A stretch of DNA of 64,000 bases from Xylanibacter oryzae DSM 17970 (GCF_000585355.1 NZ_KK073873.1:1-64000); one strand, 5' to 3'. Shown: positions 1-9,579, counted from the first letter of the stretch. Translations and numbers: made by a program. Notes: generated by a model not told the origin, from the sequence alone.

Positions 1-34
1 CGTAAATTGTGCATATGGTTCATAAATTTAAGGA

Positions 35-66
35 TTTGTTTTTTTCGAAAAAGAATCCTAATTTTG
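35..66 (+). promoter_or_regulatory. dnaA promoter
   Basis: TTTG at 35-38, then 20 nt, then TAATTTTG at 59-66, matching the Bacteroidota housekeeping consensus (TTG ... TAnnTTTG). Transcription would begin near position 72, giving dnaA a leader of about 145 nt. Confidence 0.6.
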
Positions 67-91
67 CAAATTGAACATATAACCTTAGGCT

Positions 92-166
92 AAGAATAAC
101 AGATGATTTAAAAGTTTTGATAGACACATAAAAAGTGTCTAAGACTTTTAGCCTCTATTTATTCTT
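92..166 (+). promoter_or_regulatory. Structured 5' leader of dnaA
   Basis: The leader contains nested complementary arms: TAGACAC (121-127) with GTGTCTA (135-141) around a 7-nt A-rich loop, TAAAAGT (109-115) with ACTTTTA (144-150), and AAGAATAA (92-99) with TTATTCTT (159-166). No U-run follows, so it is not an ordinary terminator. It could control dnaA translation or mRNA stability. The pairing is seen in the sequence; the function is inferred. Confidence 0.4.
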
Positions 167-218
167 TGATTAGGATATGTTATAAATAATTTCATAACGG
201 TAAAATATTAATTTAAGA

Positions 219-1628
219 ATGGTTGGTAACCCAAAAATTCTCTGGAGCGAATGTCTTCAAAAGATAAGACAGAATGTTTCAGAATCGCAATATAAGGCAT
301 GGTTCAAGACGATTGCTTTTGATTCCTTCTCACAGAAGGATAAGACGCTAACGTTGAGGCTTCCAAGTAACTTTGTATATGAGTACTTGGAGGAAAACTA
401 TGTTGATTTGCTTACCAAGGTTCTTAATTTTTATTTTGGTGACGGAATTCAGTTGAGGTATCGCGTACTTACTGATATGACTAATAACATATCACAAGAA
501 GTAGAGGCAGAACAGCCTGCTGTTATTGATGAACCAAAGAAGACTGAAAATGTAAACCGTTCGCCGAGTGCCCTTGATTCTGCGACTCCTCAGCAGATTG
601 ATTCACAGCTTAATGTGCATCAAACATTTAAAAATTACATTGAGGGTGACAGTAATAAGATGCCTAGAAGCATCGGATTGTCTATTGCAGAACATCCTAA
701 TAAGAATACATTTAACCCTCTTTTCCTTTATGGGCCGTCTGGATGTGGTAAAACGCATCTTATTAATGCGATCGGCGTTAAAATAAAAGAGATGTATCCA
801 GAAAAACGTGTGCTTTATGTAAGTGCTCGTCTATTTCAGGTGCAATACACAGACTCTGTAAGACAAAACCGCACGAACGATTTTATTAATTTCTATCAGA
901 CTATTGATGCTTTGATAGTAGATGATATTCAGGAATGGATGACTGCCACCAAGACGCAGGATACATTCTTCCATATCTTTAATCATCTGTTCAGGAATGG
1001 CAAACGTATTATTCTTGCCAGTGACCGTCCTCCTGTAGAGTTGCAGGGAATGAACGAGCGTCTTCTTACGCGTTTCAAGTGTGGACTTATAGCTGAGTTG
1101 GAAAAACCTAATGTGCAGTTGTGTGTTGATATATTGAATTGTAAGATTCGCCGTGACGGACTTACTATACCGAGAAATGTAATACAGTTTATTGCTGAAA
1201 CGGCAAATGGTAGTGTTCGTGATTTGGAGGGAGTGATCAATTCTCTGTTGGCTTATTCTGTGGTATATAACAGTAACATTGATATGAGACTGGCTGAGAG
1301 GGTCATTAAACGAGCAGTGAAACTAGATAATCATCCTCTTACTGTAGATGATATACTTGAACGTGTATGTTCACACTTTAATGTAACACAGACTAATGTG
1401 TTCACAAAGAGTCGCAAACATGAGTTTGTTATAGCCAGACAGGTTTCTATGTATCTGGCCCAGAAATATACCAAGATGCCTGCTTCACGTATCGGTAAAC
1501 TAGTTGGTGGAAGAGATCACTCAACTGTGGTACATAGTTGTAACCTTATAGAGAAGAGGATTAAGGTAGATAAAGAATTCCAAGATGAAATGATTAGTAT
1601 TGAGAATTCGTTCAAATTGAAAAAATAA
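219..1628 (+). CDS. dnaA: Chromosomal replication initiator protein DnaA
   Basis: DnaA binds DnaA boxes at oriC, oligomerises with ATP and opens the duplex to load the replicative helicase. The 469-aa product has the complete architecture: an N-terminal interaction domain (about residues 1-85), a variable acidic linker (about 90-135), and an AAA+ core with Walker A GPSGCGKT at 172-179 and Walker B VDDIQ around 234-238. The C-terminal helix-turn-helix carries the DnaA signature GRDHSTVVH at 431-439. Length is typical for the family. The ATG at 219 fits the domain I start. It is monocistronic: its own promoter lies at 35-66 and a hairpin terminator follows directly. No cluster of DnaA boxes is visible nearby, so the origin need not be here. 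Confidence 0.98.
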   Translation: MVGNPKILWSECLQKIRQNVSESQYKAWFKTIAFDSFSQKDKTLTLRLPSNFVYEYLEENYVDLLTKVLNFYFGDGIQLRYRVLTDMTNNISQEVEAEQPAVIDEPKKTENVNRSPSALDSATPQQIDSQLNVHQTFKNYIEGDSNKMPRSIGLSIAEHPNKNTFNPLFLYGPSGCGKTHLINAIGVKIKEMYPEKRVLYVSARLFQVQYTDSVRQNRTNDFINFYQTIDALIVDDIQEWMTATKTQDTFFHIFNHLFRNGKRIILASDRPPVELQGMNERLLTRFKCGLIAELEKPNVQLCVDILNCKIRRDGLTIPRNVIQFIAETANGSVRDLEGVINSLLAYSVVYNSNIDMRLAERVIKRAVKLDNHPLTVDDILERVCSHFNVTQTNVFTKSRKHEFVIARQVSMYLAQKYTKMPASRIGKLVGGRDHSTVVHSCNLIEKRIKVDKEFQDEMISIENSFKLKK

Positions 1629-1656
1629 ATTCTTAGATTTTGGTCTATAAAAATGT

Positions 1657-1690
1657 AAAAGGACAGGCTTTATAAGTCTGTCCTTTCTGT
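1657..1690 (+). terminator. Terminator after dnaA
   Basis: AAAGGACAG (1658-1666) pairs with CTGTCCTTT (1678-1686) around an 11-nt loop, followed by a T-rich stretch. It sits between the convergent dnaA and TonB-receptor genes and may serve both. Confidence 0.7.
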
Positions 1691-1694
1691 TTTG

Positions 1695-3731
1695 TTATAG
1701 GTCTATTTTCAGATTACCTCCTACCATTATCCAGAAGCCCGGTTGTAACACACCTCCCAGATCATAGTATCTATGGTTGGTTATGTTGTCCATCTTCACA
1801 TAAAGGTCATATTTCGGTTCTGTCCATTGCACCTTGCAGTCTATCTTTGTATAAGGACTGTATCCATTCATACGCTGCTGCCAGCGTATATACCATGCAG
1901 CACTCAATTTGCTGAATATCCTGTGGTCTGCTTCGGCCGTAAATTTATTCTTCAGGTATTCCAATGCATATAGAGATTTGTATATTGGCTGGTCAGTGTC
2001 GTGATTCTGATGTATATATGCATAGCCAAATTTCAGCTTAGTGATGTATGAAGTCTCGCATATAAGTTCAGGAATATTTAACGTGATATCTGCAGAGTAT
2101 CCGATATTGTTAAGGGTGCCTATATTCATAGCATGATATTTTGTTGATGTGTTACTTTCAAACACCCAATCGATCATGTCTTTGCCTCTACTGTAAAAGC
2201 CACTCAAAATAGCCTCTATGCCTTTGCAACGATATCTTGTACCTATCTTGTAGGTATCATTTTTTTCAGGATTTAGCTTTGTGTCGCCCTGCTGTATCAC
2301 ATTACTCATGTATAAGTCAGTGAAGGTCGGCATACGCAAAGCCTTGTTCCATGAGGCATACAATTTCCAATTATAGTTTGGACGGTATGATATATCTATA
2401 CCAGGATAGAAACGCAAACCACCACTAAGTGCAGTATTTTTGTTGGCAAGAATTCCGGCAGACAGCGTGAACTTATCAAGTACCACATCATGCTCCATAA
2501 AAACACTATTGTTGGTACGTTCACCTTCATGGTTATACATACGTTCTGTGCCGTGAATGCTTTTCCATTGCGACTGACCCATTAGTTCGCCTAAGGCAGT
2601 ACTGTATATATGTTCTTTCCTAATATCAGCACCGATGGCTGTTGTACCAAGCAACCAGGATATATGGGCATTTACGCTTGCTCCGTAAACATCATCCCTA
2701 TGATAATTCTCGCCTGCTTTATCACCCTCCATGAAACGTATCAATTGATAGTGGTCTGTGCTTCGGTTCCAATATACAGTAGGGGTAATGACAAGTCCTG
2801 CAGGAAGATTGTGGATGTCTCCGCTTACAGAGGCAATAATACGGCGTGTCTCTTCGTATTGGTTAGAATATTTTGCTGAGTAGAAAGTATTGGCACCATA
2901 ATCCTGACTACTTAAACCAAATTGCCAGTTCAGGTTGATGTAGTGAGATGCCAGATCACCTTGGTAGAACCCATGCCACTTCTTGAAGTCGCTGTTATCC
3001 GAACCACCGTCACTGCGCATATAACCGCTACTGATCTGATTGTGTACATTCTTTCCGGCAAGAGCTACACTGGCTCCACCTCCAACAGAACCGAACGAAC
3101 CGCCTTCAGCATTGATACGTACATCACTTTGTCTGTCAGACCGTGTAACGATGTTAATAGCACCATTGAATGCTGATGAACCGAATAAGCGTGCAGAAGC
3201 ACCTTCTAGTACCTCTATTCGTTCGATATCATTAAGATTTACAGGGAAGTCGGCTGCGTTATGACCAGTTTGTGGATTGCTGATGTTAATACCATTCAAT
3301 AGAATGGTTATTTGGTCGAACGTGCCGCCGTTGATACTAATATCCGTCTGAACACCAAAGCCACCGCGCTGACGGACATCTACGCCTGTGGCCATTTTTA
3401 GTAGGTCATTTACACTCTCTGCCTGCGCACGATTGATATCGTCGCGTGTTATGACAGAAACGATTTTGGCTGACTGTAATGCAGTCATTGGTGCCCTCGA
3501 CCCGGTGATATTCACCTCATCGAGCATTACCTCTTTGCTGCCTGCCATTGATAAAGAATCTTTCTTAACCGGTTGTGTGCTTACACTTTCCGCTTTAGCA
3601 TGACTTAAAGTAGCCACGCTAAGAGTTCCGATAAGAACCTCTTTGCCAAGACAAGAGAAGAGAGAGTATCCCTTGTGTCCGAAGTGTTTGAACTTCAGGG
3701 AACTGCACCTACTTGAAATTGTTTTGTACAT
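1695..3731 (-). CDS. TonB-dependent outer-membrane receptor (BtuB-like)
   Basis: A 678-aa outer-membrane active transporter energised by TonB. The plug domain is clear (about residues 70-195: DEVNITGSRAPM, a VITRDDI segment, an INGGTFDQITILLNG segment and IERIEVLEGASARLFGS), followed by a 22-strand-type barrel ending in a short aromatic/charged C-terminus. The N-terminus is longer than a plain signal peptide: a basic, Cys- and aromatic-containing stretch (1-30) precedes a hydrophobic segment ending near SHAKA (about 46). The closest type is the BtuB/vitamin B12 class, but the leader is too short for a cobalamin riboswitch, so the ligand is unknown. It is transcribed divergently from the BASS transporter. 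Family assignment is firm; substrate is not. Confidence 0.9.
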   Translation of the reverse strand: MYKTISSRCSSLKFKHFGHKGYSLFSCLGKEVLIGTLSVATLSHAKAESVSTQPVKKDSLSMAGSKEVMLDEVNITGSRAPMTALQSAKIVSVITRDDINRAQAESVNDLLKMATGVDVRQRGGFGVQTDISINGGTFDQITILLNGINISNPQTGHNAADFPVNLNDIERIEVLEGASARLFGSSAFNGAINIVTRSDRQSDVRINAEGGSFGSVGGGASVALAGKNVHNQISSGYMRSDGGSDNSDFKKWHGFYQGDLASHYINLNWQFGLSSQDYGANTFYSAKYSNQYEETRRIIASVSGDIHNLPAGLVITPTVYWNRSTDHYQLIRFMEGDKAGENYHRDDVYGASVNAHISWLLGTTAIGADIRKEHIYSTALGELMGQSQWKSIHGTERMYNHEGERTNNSVFMEHDVVLDKFTLSAGILANKNTALSGGLRFYPGIDISYRPNYNWKLYASWNKALRMPTFTDLYMSNVIQQGDTKLNPEKNDTYKIGTRYRCKGIEAILSGFYSRGKDMIDWVFESNTSTKYHAMNIGTLNNIGYSADITLNIPELICETSYITKLKFGYAYIHQNHDTDQPIYKSLYALEYLKNKFTAEADHRIFSKLSAAWYIRWQQRMNGYSPYTKIDCKVQWTEPKYDLYVKMDNITNHRYYDLGGVLQPGFWIMVGGNLKIDL

Positions 3732-3774
3732 AAATTAATTGTTAAAAATGTTATGCATTATTGCAAAACGAGTG

Positions 3775-3782
3775 CAAAGTTA
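3775..3782 (-). promoter_or_regulatory. -7 box for TonB receptor
   Basis: On the minus strand this reads TAACTTTG, a match to TAnnTTTG, 43 nt upstream of the receptor ATG. No convincing -33 element is visible. Confidence 0.45.
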
Positions 3783-3804
3783 CGGAAAATAGCTCAAAAG
3801 TTAG

Positions 3805-3812
3805 TACTTTTG
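3805..3812 (+). promoter_or_regulatory. -7 box for BASS-family transporter
   Basis: TACTTTTG matches TAnnTTTG and lies 18 nt before the ATG at 3831. It rules out the upstream in-frame ATG at 3753, which would precede the transcription start. Confidence 0.5.
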
Positions 3813-3830
3813 CAGTCAAAATATATATAC

Positions 3831-4790
3831 ATGGGTATAATATCGTTTCTTAAAAAGTGGACGTTGCCGTCGTCATTGTTAATCGGCGCTGTGGTTTATC
3901 TTCTATTCGTAAAGATTCCTTTTTTGGTTCCGTCGGGTAATATTTTAGGTCCTATAATTGTGCATATTATACCATATGTATTATTTATAATGCTTTATGT
4001 TACGTTCTGCAAGATACAGATTAAGGATATGCGTCCCCGTAAATGGCATTTCGTATTGCAGGGCATACGTATCACGCTATCGGGGATACTAGTGTTTTTT
4101 ATAAGTATAGCTCATGATGCTAATCTAAAACTTATATTAGAGGGCGTATTTATTTGTGTTATCTGTCCAACAGCTGCCGCAGCTCCTGTGATAACAGAGA
4201 AATTGGGCGGAAGTATAGCTTCGCTTACCATATATACTATAATAGCGAATATAGTTACTTCTATAATAATACCATTATTTTTCCCGTTAGTAGAAAAAAA
4301 TGCAGACCTTTCATTTCTCACAGCGTTCAGTATGTTGCTTCGTAGGGTGCTTGTAGTGCTTGTCCTTCCATTATGTCTAGCGTTACTAACCAGAAGGTTT
4401 GCACCTTCTTTTGCCGCAAAGGTTAAGGAACGCAAGAATCTAGCATTTTATCTATGGGGAGTCAATCTATCTATATTGTCAGGTATAACGATAGCAAATA
4501 TTCTCAAGTCTACTGTATCAGGGTGGGTACTTACTCTTTTGCTTATCTTACCATTATTTGTTACTTTCATGCTTTTTGCCATAGGTAAATATGTAGGTAA
4601 ACATTATGGAGACAGTATTAGTGCAGGTCAGGCATTGGGTCAGAAAAATACTGCTGTAGGCCTATGGCTTACAATAACATTCCTTAATCCGGTAGCATCT
4701 GTAGCACCAGGAGTATATGCTATATGGCAGAATCTATTTAATGCATGGCAGTTGTGGTATAAAGATAAATACGGTTATCTGAAGTGGTAA
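3831..4790 (+). CDS. Bile acid:sodium symporter (BASS)-like membrane transporter
   Basis: The 319-aa protein is almost entirely hydrophobic, with roughly nine to ten transmembrane segments. It has the conserved family stretches near a CPTAAAAP motif (about residue 112-119) and a GQALGQKNTAVGLW segment (about 265-278), which resembles the crossover region of BASS-fold secondary transporters. Such proteins move organic anions with Na+; bile acid itself is not implied. The start was chosen at 3831 (MGIISFLKKW) rather than 3753 because a -7 box lies between the two and the extra N-terminal 26 residues are uncharacteristic. It is a single-gene unit ending at a bidirectional terminator. The family call is fairly sure; the substrate is unknown. 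Confidence 0.8.
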   Translation: MGIISFLKKWTLPSSLLIGAVVYLLFVKIPFLVPSGNILGPIIVHIIPYVLFIMLYVTFCKIQIKDMRPRKWHFVLQGIRITLSGILVFFISIAHDANLKLILEGVFICVICPTAAAAPVITEKLGGSIASLTIYTIIANIVTSIIIPLFFPLVEKNADLSFLTAFSMLLRRVLVVLVLPLCLALLTRRFAPSFAAKVKERKNLAFYLWGVNLSILSGITIANILKSTVSGWVLTLLLILPLFVTFMLFAIGKYVGKHYGDSISAGQALGQKNTAVGLWLTITFLNPVASVAPGVYAIWQNLFNAWQLWYKDKYGYLKW

Positions 4791-4840
4791 CTTATACCAT
4801 AAAAGGATCCGGCAAAATCTTGGAAAAAGAGACAAAATAA

Positions 4841-4880
4841 AAAATGCGAATCATTTATATAATGATTCGCATTTTATTTT
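4841..4880. terminator. Bidirectional terminator
   Basis: AAAATGCGAATCATT (4841-4855) is perfectly complementary to 4861-4875 around a 5-nt loop, with A-rich and T-rich flanks on both sides. It separates the BASS gene from the oppositely oriented tRNA-Leu. Confidence 0.85.
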
Positions 4881-4881
4881 G

Positions 4882-4963
4882 TGCGCCTGATAGGACTCGA
4901 ACCTACACGTCGTGAAACACTAGATCCTAAGTCTAGCGCGTCTACCAATTTCGCCACAAGCGC
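4882..4963 (-). tRNA. tRNA-Leu (anticodon UAG)
   Basis: Read on the minus strand, an acceptor stem GCGCTTG pairs with CAGGCGC and is followed by discriminator A. The anticodon arm CTAGA-CTTAGGA-TCTAG presents UAG, decoding CUA. A long variable arm and a GTAGG-TTCGAGT-CCTAT T-arm complete the 82-nt class II tRNA. CCA is not encoded. It lies downstream of the S41 protease gene on the same strand and may be part of that transcript. Confidence 0.95.
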
Positions 4964-5017
4964 ATTTGCGGTTGCAAAGGTAAGGGTTTTCTCGCATATC
5001 TCCAAATAATTTTGAGA

Positions 5018-6034
5018 TTATTTGTACTTACCTTTAAGTATTAGTGATCTCGCATATTCGATGATAGTATCTTTATTGCGCAAAAAATCAGTTTTGTTGA
5101 TGTCAACTTTGTAGTCAGGATCAATGCCAAACTCTGTGCTCTGTTTATCTTTGTCGTACATTGGACATGCAGAGAAGCGTATATTCCAACCGTTAGGTAT
5201 CTCACTATTTAATGGCAGACCTGCACCACCTCCAGTCCTGTCGCCTACGATACTTACCTTGTCACAGCACTTCATGTACTTGACAAATTCGTTTGTGGCA
5301 CTATATACTTTACGATTGGTAAGTACTACTGCTGATTTCTGCCAACGCAATCCGCTTGATGGCTTTAAAACCTGTTCTTGCATTGCTGAAAAGTCGCTAT
5401 GCCCGGTACCTGTCTTATGTTGCATGTATCCTACCAGAAGTTCTTTGTTCGTGAAATGCGAAGCCAATATTTCTGCATTGTCTATCAGTCCGCCTCCGTT
5501 TTCTCTTACATCTATTATTATTCCGTTACATAATTCGAAGTACGAAAGGATGTCGTCTATATTGCCGCTGCCAATACTGTTTTCCATTGTACCAATATAC
5601 ATATAGCCTATATTGTCATCCAGAATGGTATATTTTATTCCACATGTCATTCTGTAATTTGTACCTATATATGCTCTTTGCAGGGTGTCAATGAAGTTAG
5701 ATGGATAGTCTTCTTGAAATGACCAGTTGCGTGCTACATTTGATGATGAATACATATTGACATGACCGTCGCGCAACTCGCCAAGCATATCGCCCAATAC
5801 TTCAAATAAGCGGTCGTCGTTCATTCCATCATATATTCTTACTTTGTACTTGTCATAAATGCTGTTCCAGTCTAGTCCGTAGACCTGTTTCTTATAATCA
5901 AAGAAACAATAGTGCTGATCCATGATTTTCCAAAGAGCTTCGAAATTGCCACGTGGGGTGTCTGAGTACTGCTCTTCGTCAACACATGATGTAAAGGCAA
6001 GTAGACATAATATAAAGGATATGAGATATTTCAT
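5018..6034 (-). CDS. S41-family (C-terminal-processing-like) protease lipoprotein
   Basis: A 338-aa secreted protease of the tail-specific/C-terminal-processing type. It begins with a lipoprotein signal peptide (lipobox FTSC, Cys about 17) followed by acidic residues, which suggests anchoring in the outer membrane or its outward export. The S41 core is visible: a GNIDDILSYFELCNGIIIDVRENGGG segment (about 160-185) and the nucleophile segment TNRKVYSATNEF with its Ser about residue 246, then the GDRTGGGAGLP loop. No PDZ domain is evident. Its ATG overlaps the stop codon of the preceding DUF3316-like gene by 4 nt, so the two are translationally coupled. The peptide substrate is unknown. Confidence 0.85.
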   Translation of the reverse strand: MKYLISFILCLLAFTSCVDEEQYSDTPRGNFEALWKIMDQHYCFFDYKKQVYGLDWNSIYDKYKVRIYDGMNDDRLFEVLGDMLGELRDGHVNMYSSSNVARNWSFQEDYPSNFIDTLQRAYIGTNYRMTCGIKYTILDDNIGYMYIGTMENSIGSGNIDDILSYFELCNGIIIDVRENGGGLIDNAEILASHFTNKELLVGYMQHKTGTGHSDFSAMQEQVLKPSSGLRWQKSAVVLTNRKVYSATNEFVKYMKCCDKVSIVGDRTGGGAGLPLNSEIPNGWNIRFSACPMYDKDKQSTEFGIDPDYKVDINKTDFLRNKDTIIEYARSLILKGKYK

Positions 6035-6864
6035 CTTCTTATTCTAAAAATTTGGAACCGTTTTACTACACCTATTACTATTGAGTTGGTATAGATATGC
6101 GTTTTTAGGTTATTGACTTTAGACTGCTGATAATCGCCCAAATATCCCACACGCAGGGTAGTGTGACAGATGTTGAAATCAACAGTTAGCATTTGTCTGA
6201 AAGATGGAGTGCTCATGAATGTAGTCGGTACTATGTTGTGGTCGTAATTCCCTTTAGAGAAAATTTCATAGTATGACTGTCCGTAATTAGGACTGAACAT
6301 TACTCCTACAAGCGGTAGCTGCAATGAGTAGCGTAGCATGTATATACGATTATGTATATGAATATCATATTCAGCAGATCCTGATGGGGTAATATTCAGG
6401 TAGCATCTGGCTTGAGCAGGATTGTTACCGCTACGCGTATTATATATGAATCCTATATTTAAGTCGGCTAGCCCTCCTGCCTGTAATCGCAGTGCTCCAG
6501 AGCATAGAGTCCAATTATAATGGTATCCGTATGCAAAATTATACATTCCTGCAATCTCGTCTCCATCAGAAGATCGGTTTTTGGTGTAAGATACATCACC
6601 CTGATTTATCATCATTGTAGACCATCTGCTTCCAATCTTAATCTTATTTACCAAAGATATGAAACGGATCTCCCTGCCTGTGTATTTCTCAGGCGAGATA
6701 TATGTATCAAGAACATTTGTTGCACCTATTCCAAGCATCTTTACACTAGTGGTGATTTCATTATCCGGTATCGTATCACACTTTTGTGCAAAAACAGTAC
6801 GTGGCAATGATATAAATACCAATGCCACCATACATGTTTTAAATATTTTGTTATTTATCTTCAT
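6031..6864 (-). CDS. Secreted/outer-membrane protein, DUF3316-like
   Basis: A 277-aa protein with a signal peptide ending near VFAQ (about residue 26). The remainder alternates short hydrophobic and aromatic strands with Gly/Asn turns and ends in arginine-rich FQIFRIRR, which suggests a small beta-barrel or outer-membrane-associated protein. It resembles Bacteroidota-specific DUF3316 proteins, but I assign this only by general appearance. It sits between topoisomerase IV A (14-nt overlap with its end) and the S41 lipoprotein (4-nt overlap), so all three are probably one transcript. No enzymatic motif is seen. Confidence 0.6.
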   Translation of the reverse strand: MKINNKIFKTCMVALVFISLPRTVFAQKCDTIPDNEITTSVKMLGIGATNVLDTYISPEKYTGREIRFISLVNKIKIGSRWSTMMINQGDVSYTKNRSSDGDEIAGMYNFAYGYHYNWTLCSGALRLQAGGLADLNIGFIYNTRSGNNPAQARCYLNITPSGSAEYDIHIHNRIYMLRYSLQLPLVGVMFSPNYGQSYYEIFSKGNYDHNIVPTTFMSTPSFRQMLTVDFNICHTTLRVGYLGDYQQSKVNNLKTHIYTNSIVIGVVKRFQIFRIRR

Positions 6865-9562
6865 CCGTGAAGAGATTTAGTTGACCTGTTATCTCGTCTA
6901 TTATTTGTGTTGTAGACTTCCCCGCATCAGGATCCAGATTATCTTCGTTCTCGTCTTCGGCCAGTGAATCAGTATCTTCTTCATCAGACTTTTCTTCAGG
7001 CTCTGGAAATCTTGTTGGCTCCAACTCTTCTATCTTTTCAACAGCAAAGGTAGTGAGTCGTTTTCCTTTGGCCTTAAATCCTTTTACTGATATGAATTGT
7101 TCTACATCTATTTCGAGAGGGTCTCGGAATGCGTCCACTCCTCCGAATGTTACGAGTATACGTGGATAAACTTGTCCGGTAAGTAGTACCAGATTACTGT
7201 CTGGATTCTCGCCAATGTAATTCTGTTTGCGCGAAGTAGCCTCCATTAAGAATCGCTTAACATAAGGATATTTGTTTTGGTCTGCATCATACAACACTGC
7301 ACTCCAAACTTTTTCAGCATCAAACTTCTCTATCACCTGTATATTGTCCTCATAGTGATTGTTGATGTCAAAGTTGGTAATATAGAAATCTCCATTCTTG
7401 AGTATGACCAATATCCGGTCTTCATCGTTAAACTCACCGAGGAAGCGTCCGCGAACGTCATAGTTTAGTCTGTTTATGTCCGGATCAAACCAAACCTTGC
7501 GTCCTCCCAATGTACTGTGTCCCCTGCTTTTTAAACCAATGCGGTGAACCGGGTTCTTCGTTAGCAGATTGCCTTTGCTGGCACGTCCCTTGATAATTAC
7601 TTCAGAGAAATCCTTGTCAAAGATAATCTTTTTAAGTTTCGGGTTAGGATCTAGTGTAACTTTTATCACTTCGGCTTCGCCATTAGGGTTAGCTGTGAAA
7701 TATATGATTCGTGAACCCTCTGTGCCTTGTGTTATGTCATAATCCTTATCTCGGGTCATACTCGTAACATTGAATCGCTTGATGAAGTAAGCACCACGCT
7801 TACCATCTCTATATACCACATTATATATAGTACGCTTGTCATTCTTCTTGAATACTGCTACATGTATGATGTTTTTGCCAACAAATATCTTGTCAGCAAC
7901 CTTTATGACCTTGTATTTTCCATCTTTATAGAATATGATTATATCATCAATATCAGAGCAGTTGGATACATATTCATCTTTTTTCATTCCTGTACCAACA
8001 AATCCTTCGGCACGGTTGATGTAAAGTTTTTCGTTTGCTTCTGCTACTTTTGTTGCAACAATGGTATCAAAGTTCTTAATCTCGGTCAAGCGCTTGTGAT
8101 CTTTTCCATATTTTTCTTTTATGTATTTGAACCAGTTGGCAGCAACTTCAACCATATTATTAAGGTCGCGGTCTATACCTGCTATCTCTTCTTTGATACG
8201 TGCTATAAGTTCGTCTGCTTTTTCTTTATTAAACTTGAGGATGCGAGCCATCTTGATCTCCATAAGTTTAAGAATGTCATCTCTTGTTACCTCACGTACA
8301 AACTGTGGGTAAAAAGGCGTAAGGCGCTCGTCTATGTGTTCACAAGCCGCATTCATATTCTCAGCCTGCTCGAATTTTTTGTCTTTGTATATTCTTTCTT
8401 CAATGAATATTTTTTCAAGAGATGAAAAATGCAACTGTTCCAACAATTCGCTTTTACGTATTTCAAGTTCTTTGCGTAATAGTCCCATCGTACGGTCTAC
8501 GCTATTACGCAAAACATCACTTACGTTAAGGAACTTTGGGCGGTTGTCTTCAATCACACAACAGTTTGGCGATATATTAACTTCACAGTCAGAGAAAGCG
8601 TACAGTGCATCTATTGTCTTGTCTGATGATACACCCGGAGCCAAATGCACCTGAATTTCTACGTTGGCAGCTGTGTTATCATCTACCTTACGAGCCTTGA
8701 TCTTACCTTTCTCAATGGCTTTAATAATAGAATCAATAAGGGTCGTTGTGGTTTTTCCAAAAGGAATCTCTTTTATTACAAGTGTTTTGTTGTCAAGTTT
8801 CTCTATCTTGGCACGAACCTTTATTACTCCACCTCTTTGTCCGTCGTTATACTTGCTGACATCAATACTTCCACCGGTAGGAAAATCAGGAAATAATTGA
8901 AACTCCTCACCATGTAGATAACTTATGGCAGCATCGCAAATCTCGTTGAAATTATGAGGTAGAATCTTAGACGATAATCCAACAGCAATACCCTCAGCAC
9001 CCTGTGCAAGTAGTAAAGGGAACTTTACAGGTAGAGTGATAGGCTCTTTGTTGCGCCCATCGTAACTTTGTTGCCATTCTGTTGTCTTAGGATTAAATAC
9101 AGTGTCAAGCGCAAATTTAGAAAGACGGGCCTCTATATAACGAGATGCTGCGGCACGGTCTCCGGTAAGGATATTACCCCAGTTACCCTGGCAGTCTACA
9201 AGTAAGTCTTTCTGCCCTAATTGTACCAATGCATCACCTATAGACGCATCTCCATGAGGGTGAAACTGCATAGTGTGCCCAACGATATTTGCCACTTTAT
9301 TATATCGCCCATCGTCCATTCTTTTCATAGAATGCATGATGCGGCGCTGTACAGGCTTTAAGCCATCCTCTATATGCGGTACAGCACGTTCTAGGATTAC
9401 GTATGAAGCATAATCCAAGAACCAGTTTTGATACATGCCGCTAAGATGATGAACGGCAGATGCGTCAAATCTGTTTACCGGAGTATAATCAGAGTGTCCC
9501 TCTGGTTCGTTTTCACTATTTTTAGACTCAAGATTGTCGTTTTCTTTAATTTCGTCGCTCAT
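6851..9562 (-). CDS. parC: DNA topoisomerase IV subunit A (type IIA)
   Basis: The breakage-reunion subunit of a type IIA topoisomerase, which decatenates or relaxes DNA together with a ParE/GyrB ATPase not found in this window. The 903-aa protein has the catalytic region QRRIMHSMKRM ... GDASIGDALV ... RAAASRYIEARLSK with active-site Tyr near residue 142, a coiled-coil gate around 420-500, and a C-terminal region of beta-propeller-like repeats ending in a highly acidic tail (about 860-900). The canonical GyrA box is not obvious and the acidic tail suits the ParC-type paralogue, so I favour topo IV over gyrase A. A minus-strand -7 box (TATATTTG) lies at 9580-9587. Confidence 0.9.
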   Translation of the reverse strand: MSDEIKENDNLESKNSENEPEGHSDYTPVNRFDASAVHHLSGMYQNWFLDYASYVILERAVPHIEDGLKPVQRRIMHSMKRMDDGRYNKVANIVGHTMQFHPHGDASIGDALVQLGQKDLLVDCQGNWGNILTGDRAAASRYIEARLSKFALDTVFNPKTTEWQQSYDGRNKEPITLPVKFPLLLAQGAEGIAVGLSSKILPHNFNEICDAAISYLHGEEFQLFPDFPTGGSIDVSKYNDGQRGGVIKVRAKIEKLDNKTLVIKEIPFGKTTTTLIDSIIKAIEKGKIKARKVDDNTAANVEIQVHLAPGVSSDKTIDALYAFSDCEVNISPNCCVIEDNRPKFLNVSDVLRNSVDRTMGLLRKELEIRKSELLEQLHFSSLEKIFIEERIYKDKKFEQAENMNAACEHIDERLTPFYPQFVREVTRDDILKLMEIKMARILKFNKEKADELIARIKEEIAGIDRDLNNMVEVAANWFKYIKEKYGKDHKRLTEIKNFDTIVATKVAEANEKLYINRAEGFVGTGMKKDEYVSNCSDIDDIIIFYKDGKYKVIKVADKIFVGKNIIHVAVFKKNDKRTIYNVVYRDGKRGAYFIKRFNVTSMTRDKDYDITQGTEGSRIIYFTANPNGEAEVIKVTLDPNPKLKKIIFDKDFSEVIIKGRASKGNLLTKNPVHRIGLKSRGHSTLGGRKVWFDPDINRLNYDVRGRFLGEFNDEDRILVILKNGDFYITNFDINNHYEDNIQVIEKFDAEKVWSAVLYDADQNKYPYVKRFLMEATSRKQNYIGENPDSNLVLLTGQVYPRILVTFGGVDAFRDPLEIDVEQFISVKGFKAKGKRLTTFAVEKIEELEPTRFPEPEEKSDEEDTDSLAEDENEDNLDPDAGKSTTQIIDEITGQLNLFTDEDK

Positions 9563-9579
9563 ATTACTCTATTTTAACG

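Noticed and set aside
1..218. Possible oriC next to dnaA
   Set aside because: No cluster of TTATCCACA-type boxes and no extended AT-rich unwinding element; only a promoter and a structured leader are seen.
3732..3830. Cobalamin riboswitch ahead of the BtuB-like receptor
   Set aside because: The predicted leader is about 35 nt, far too short, and no B12-box-like sequence is present.
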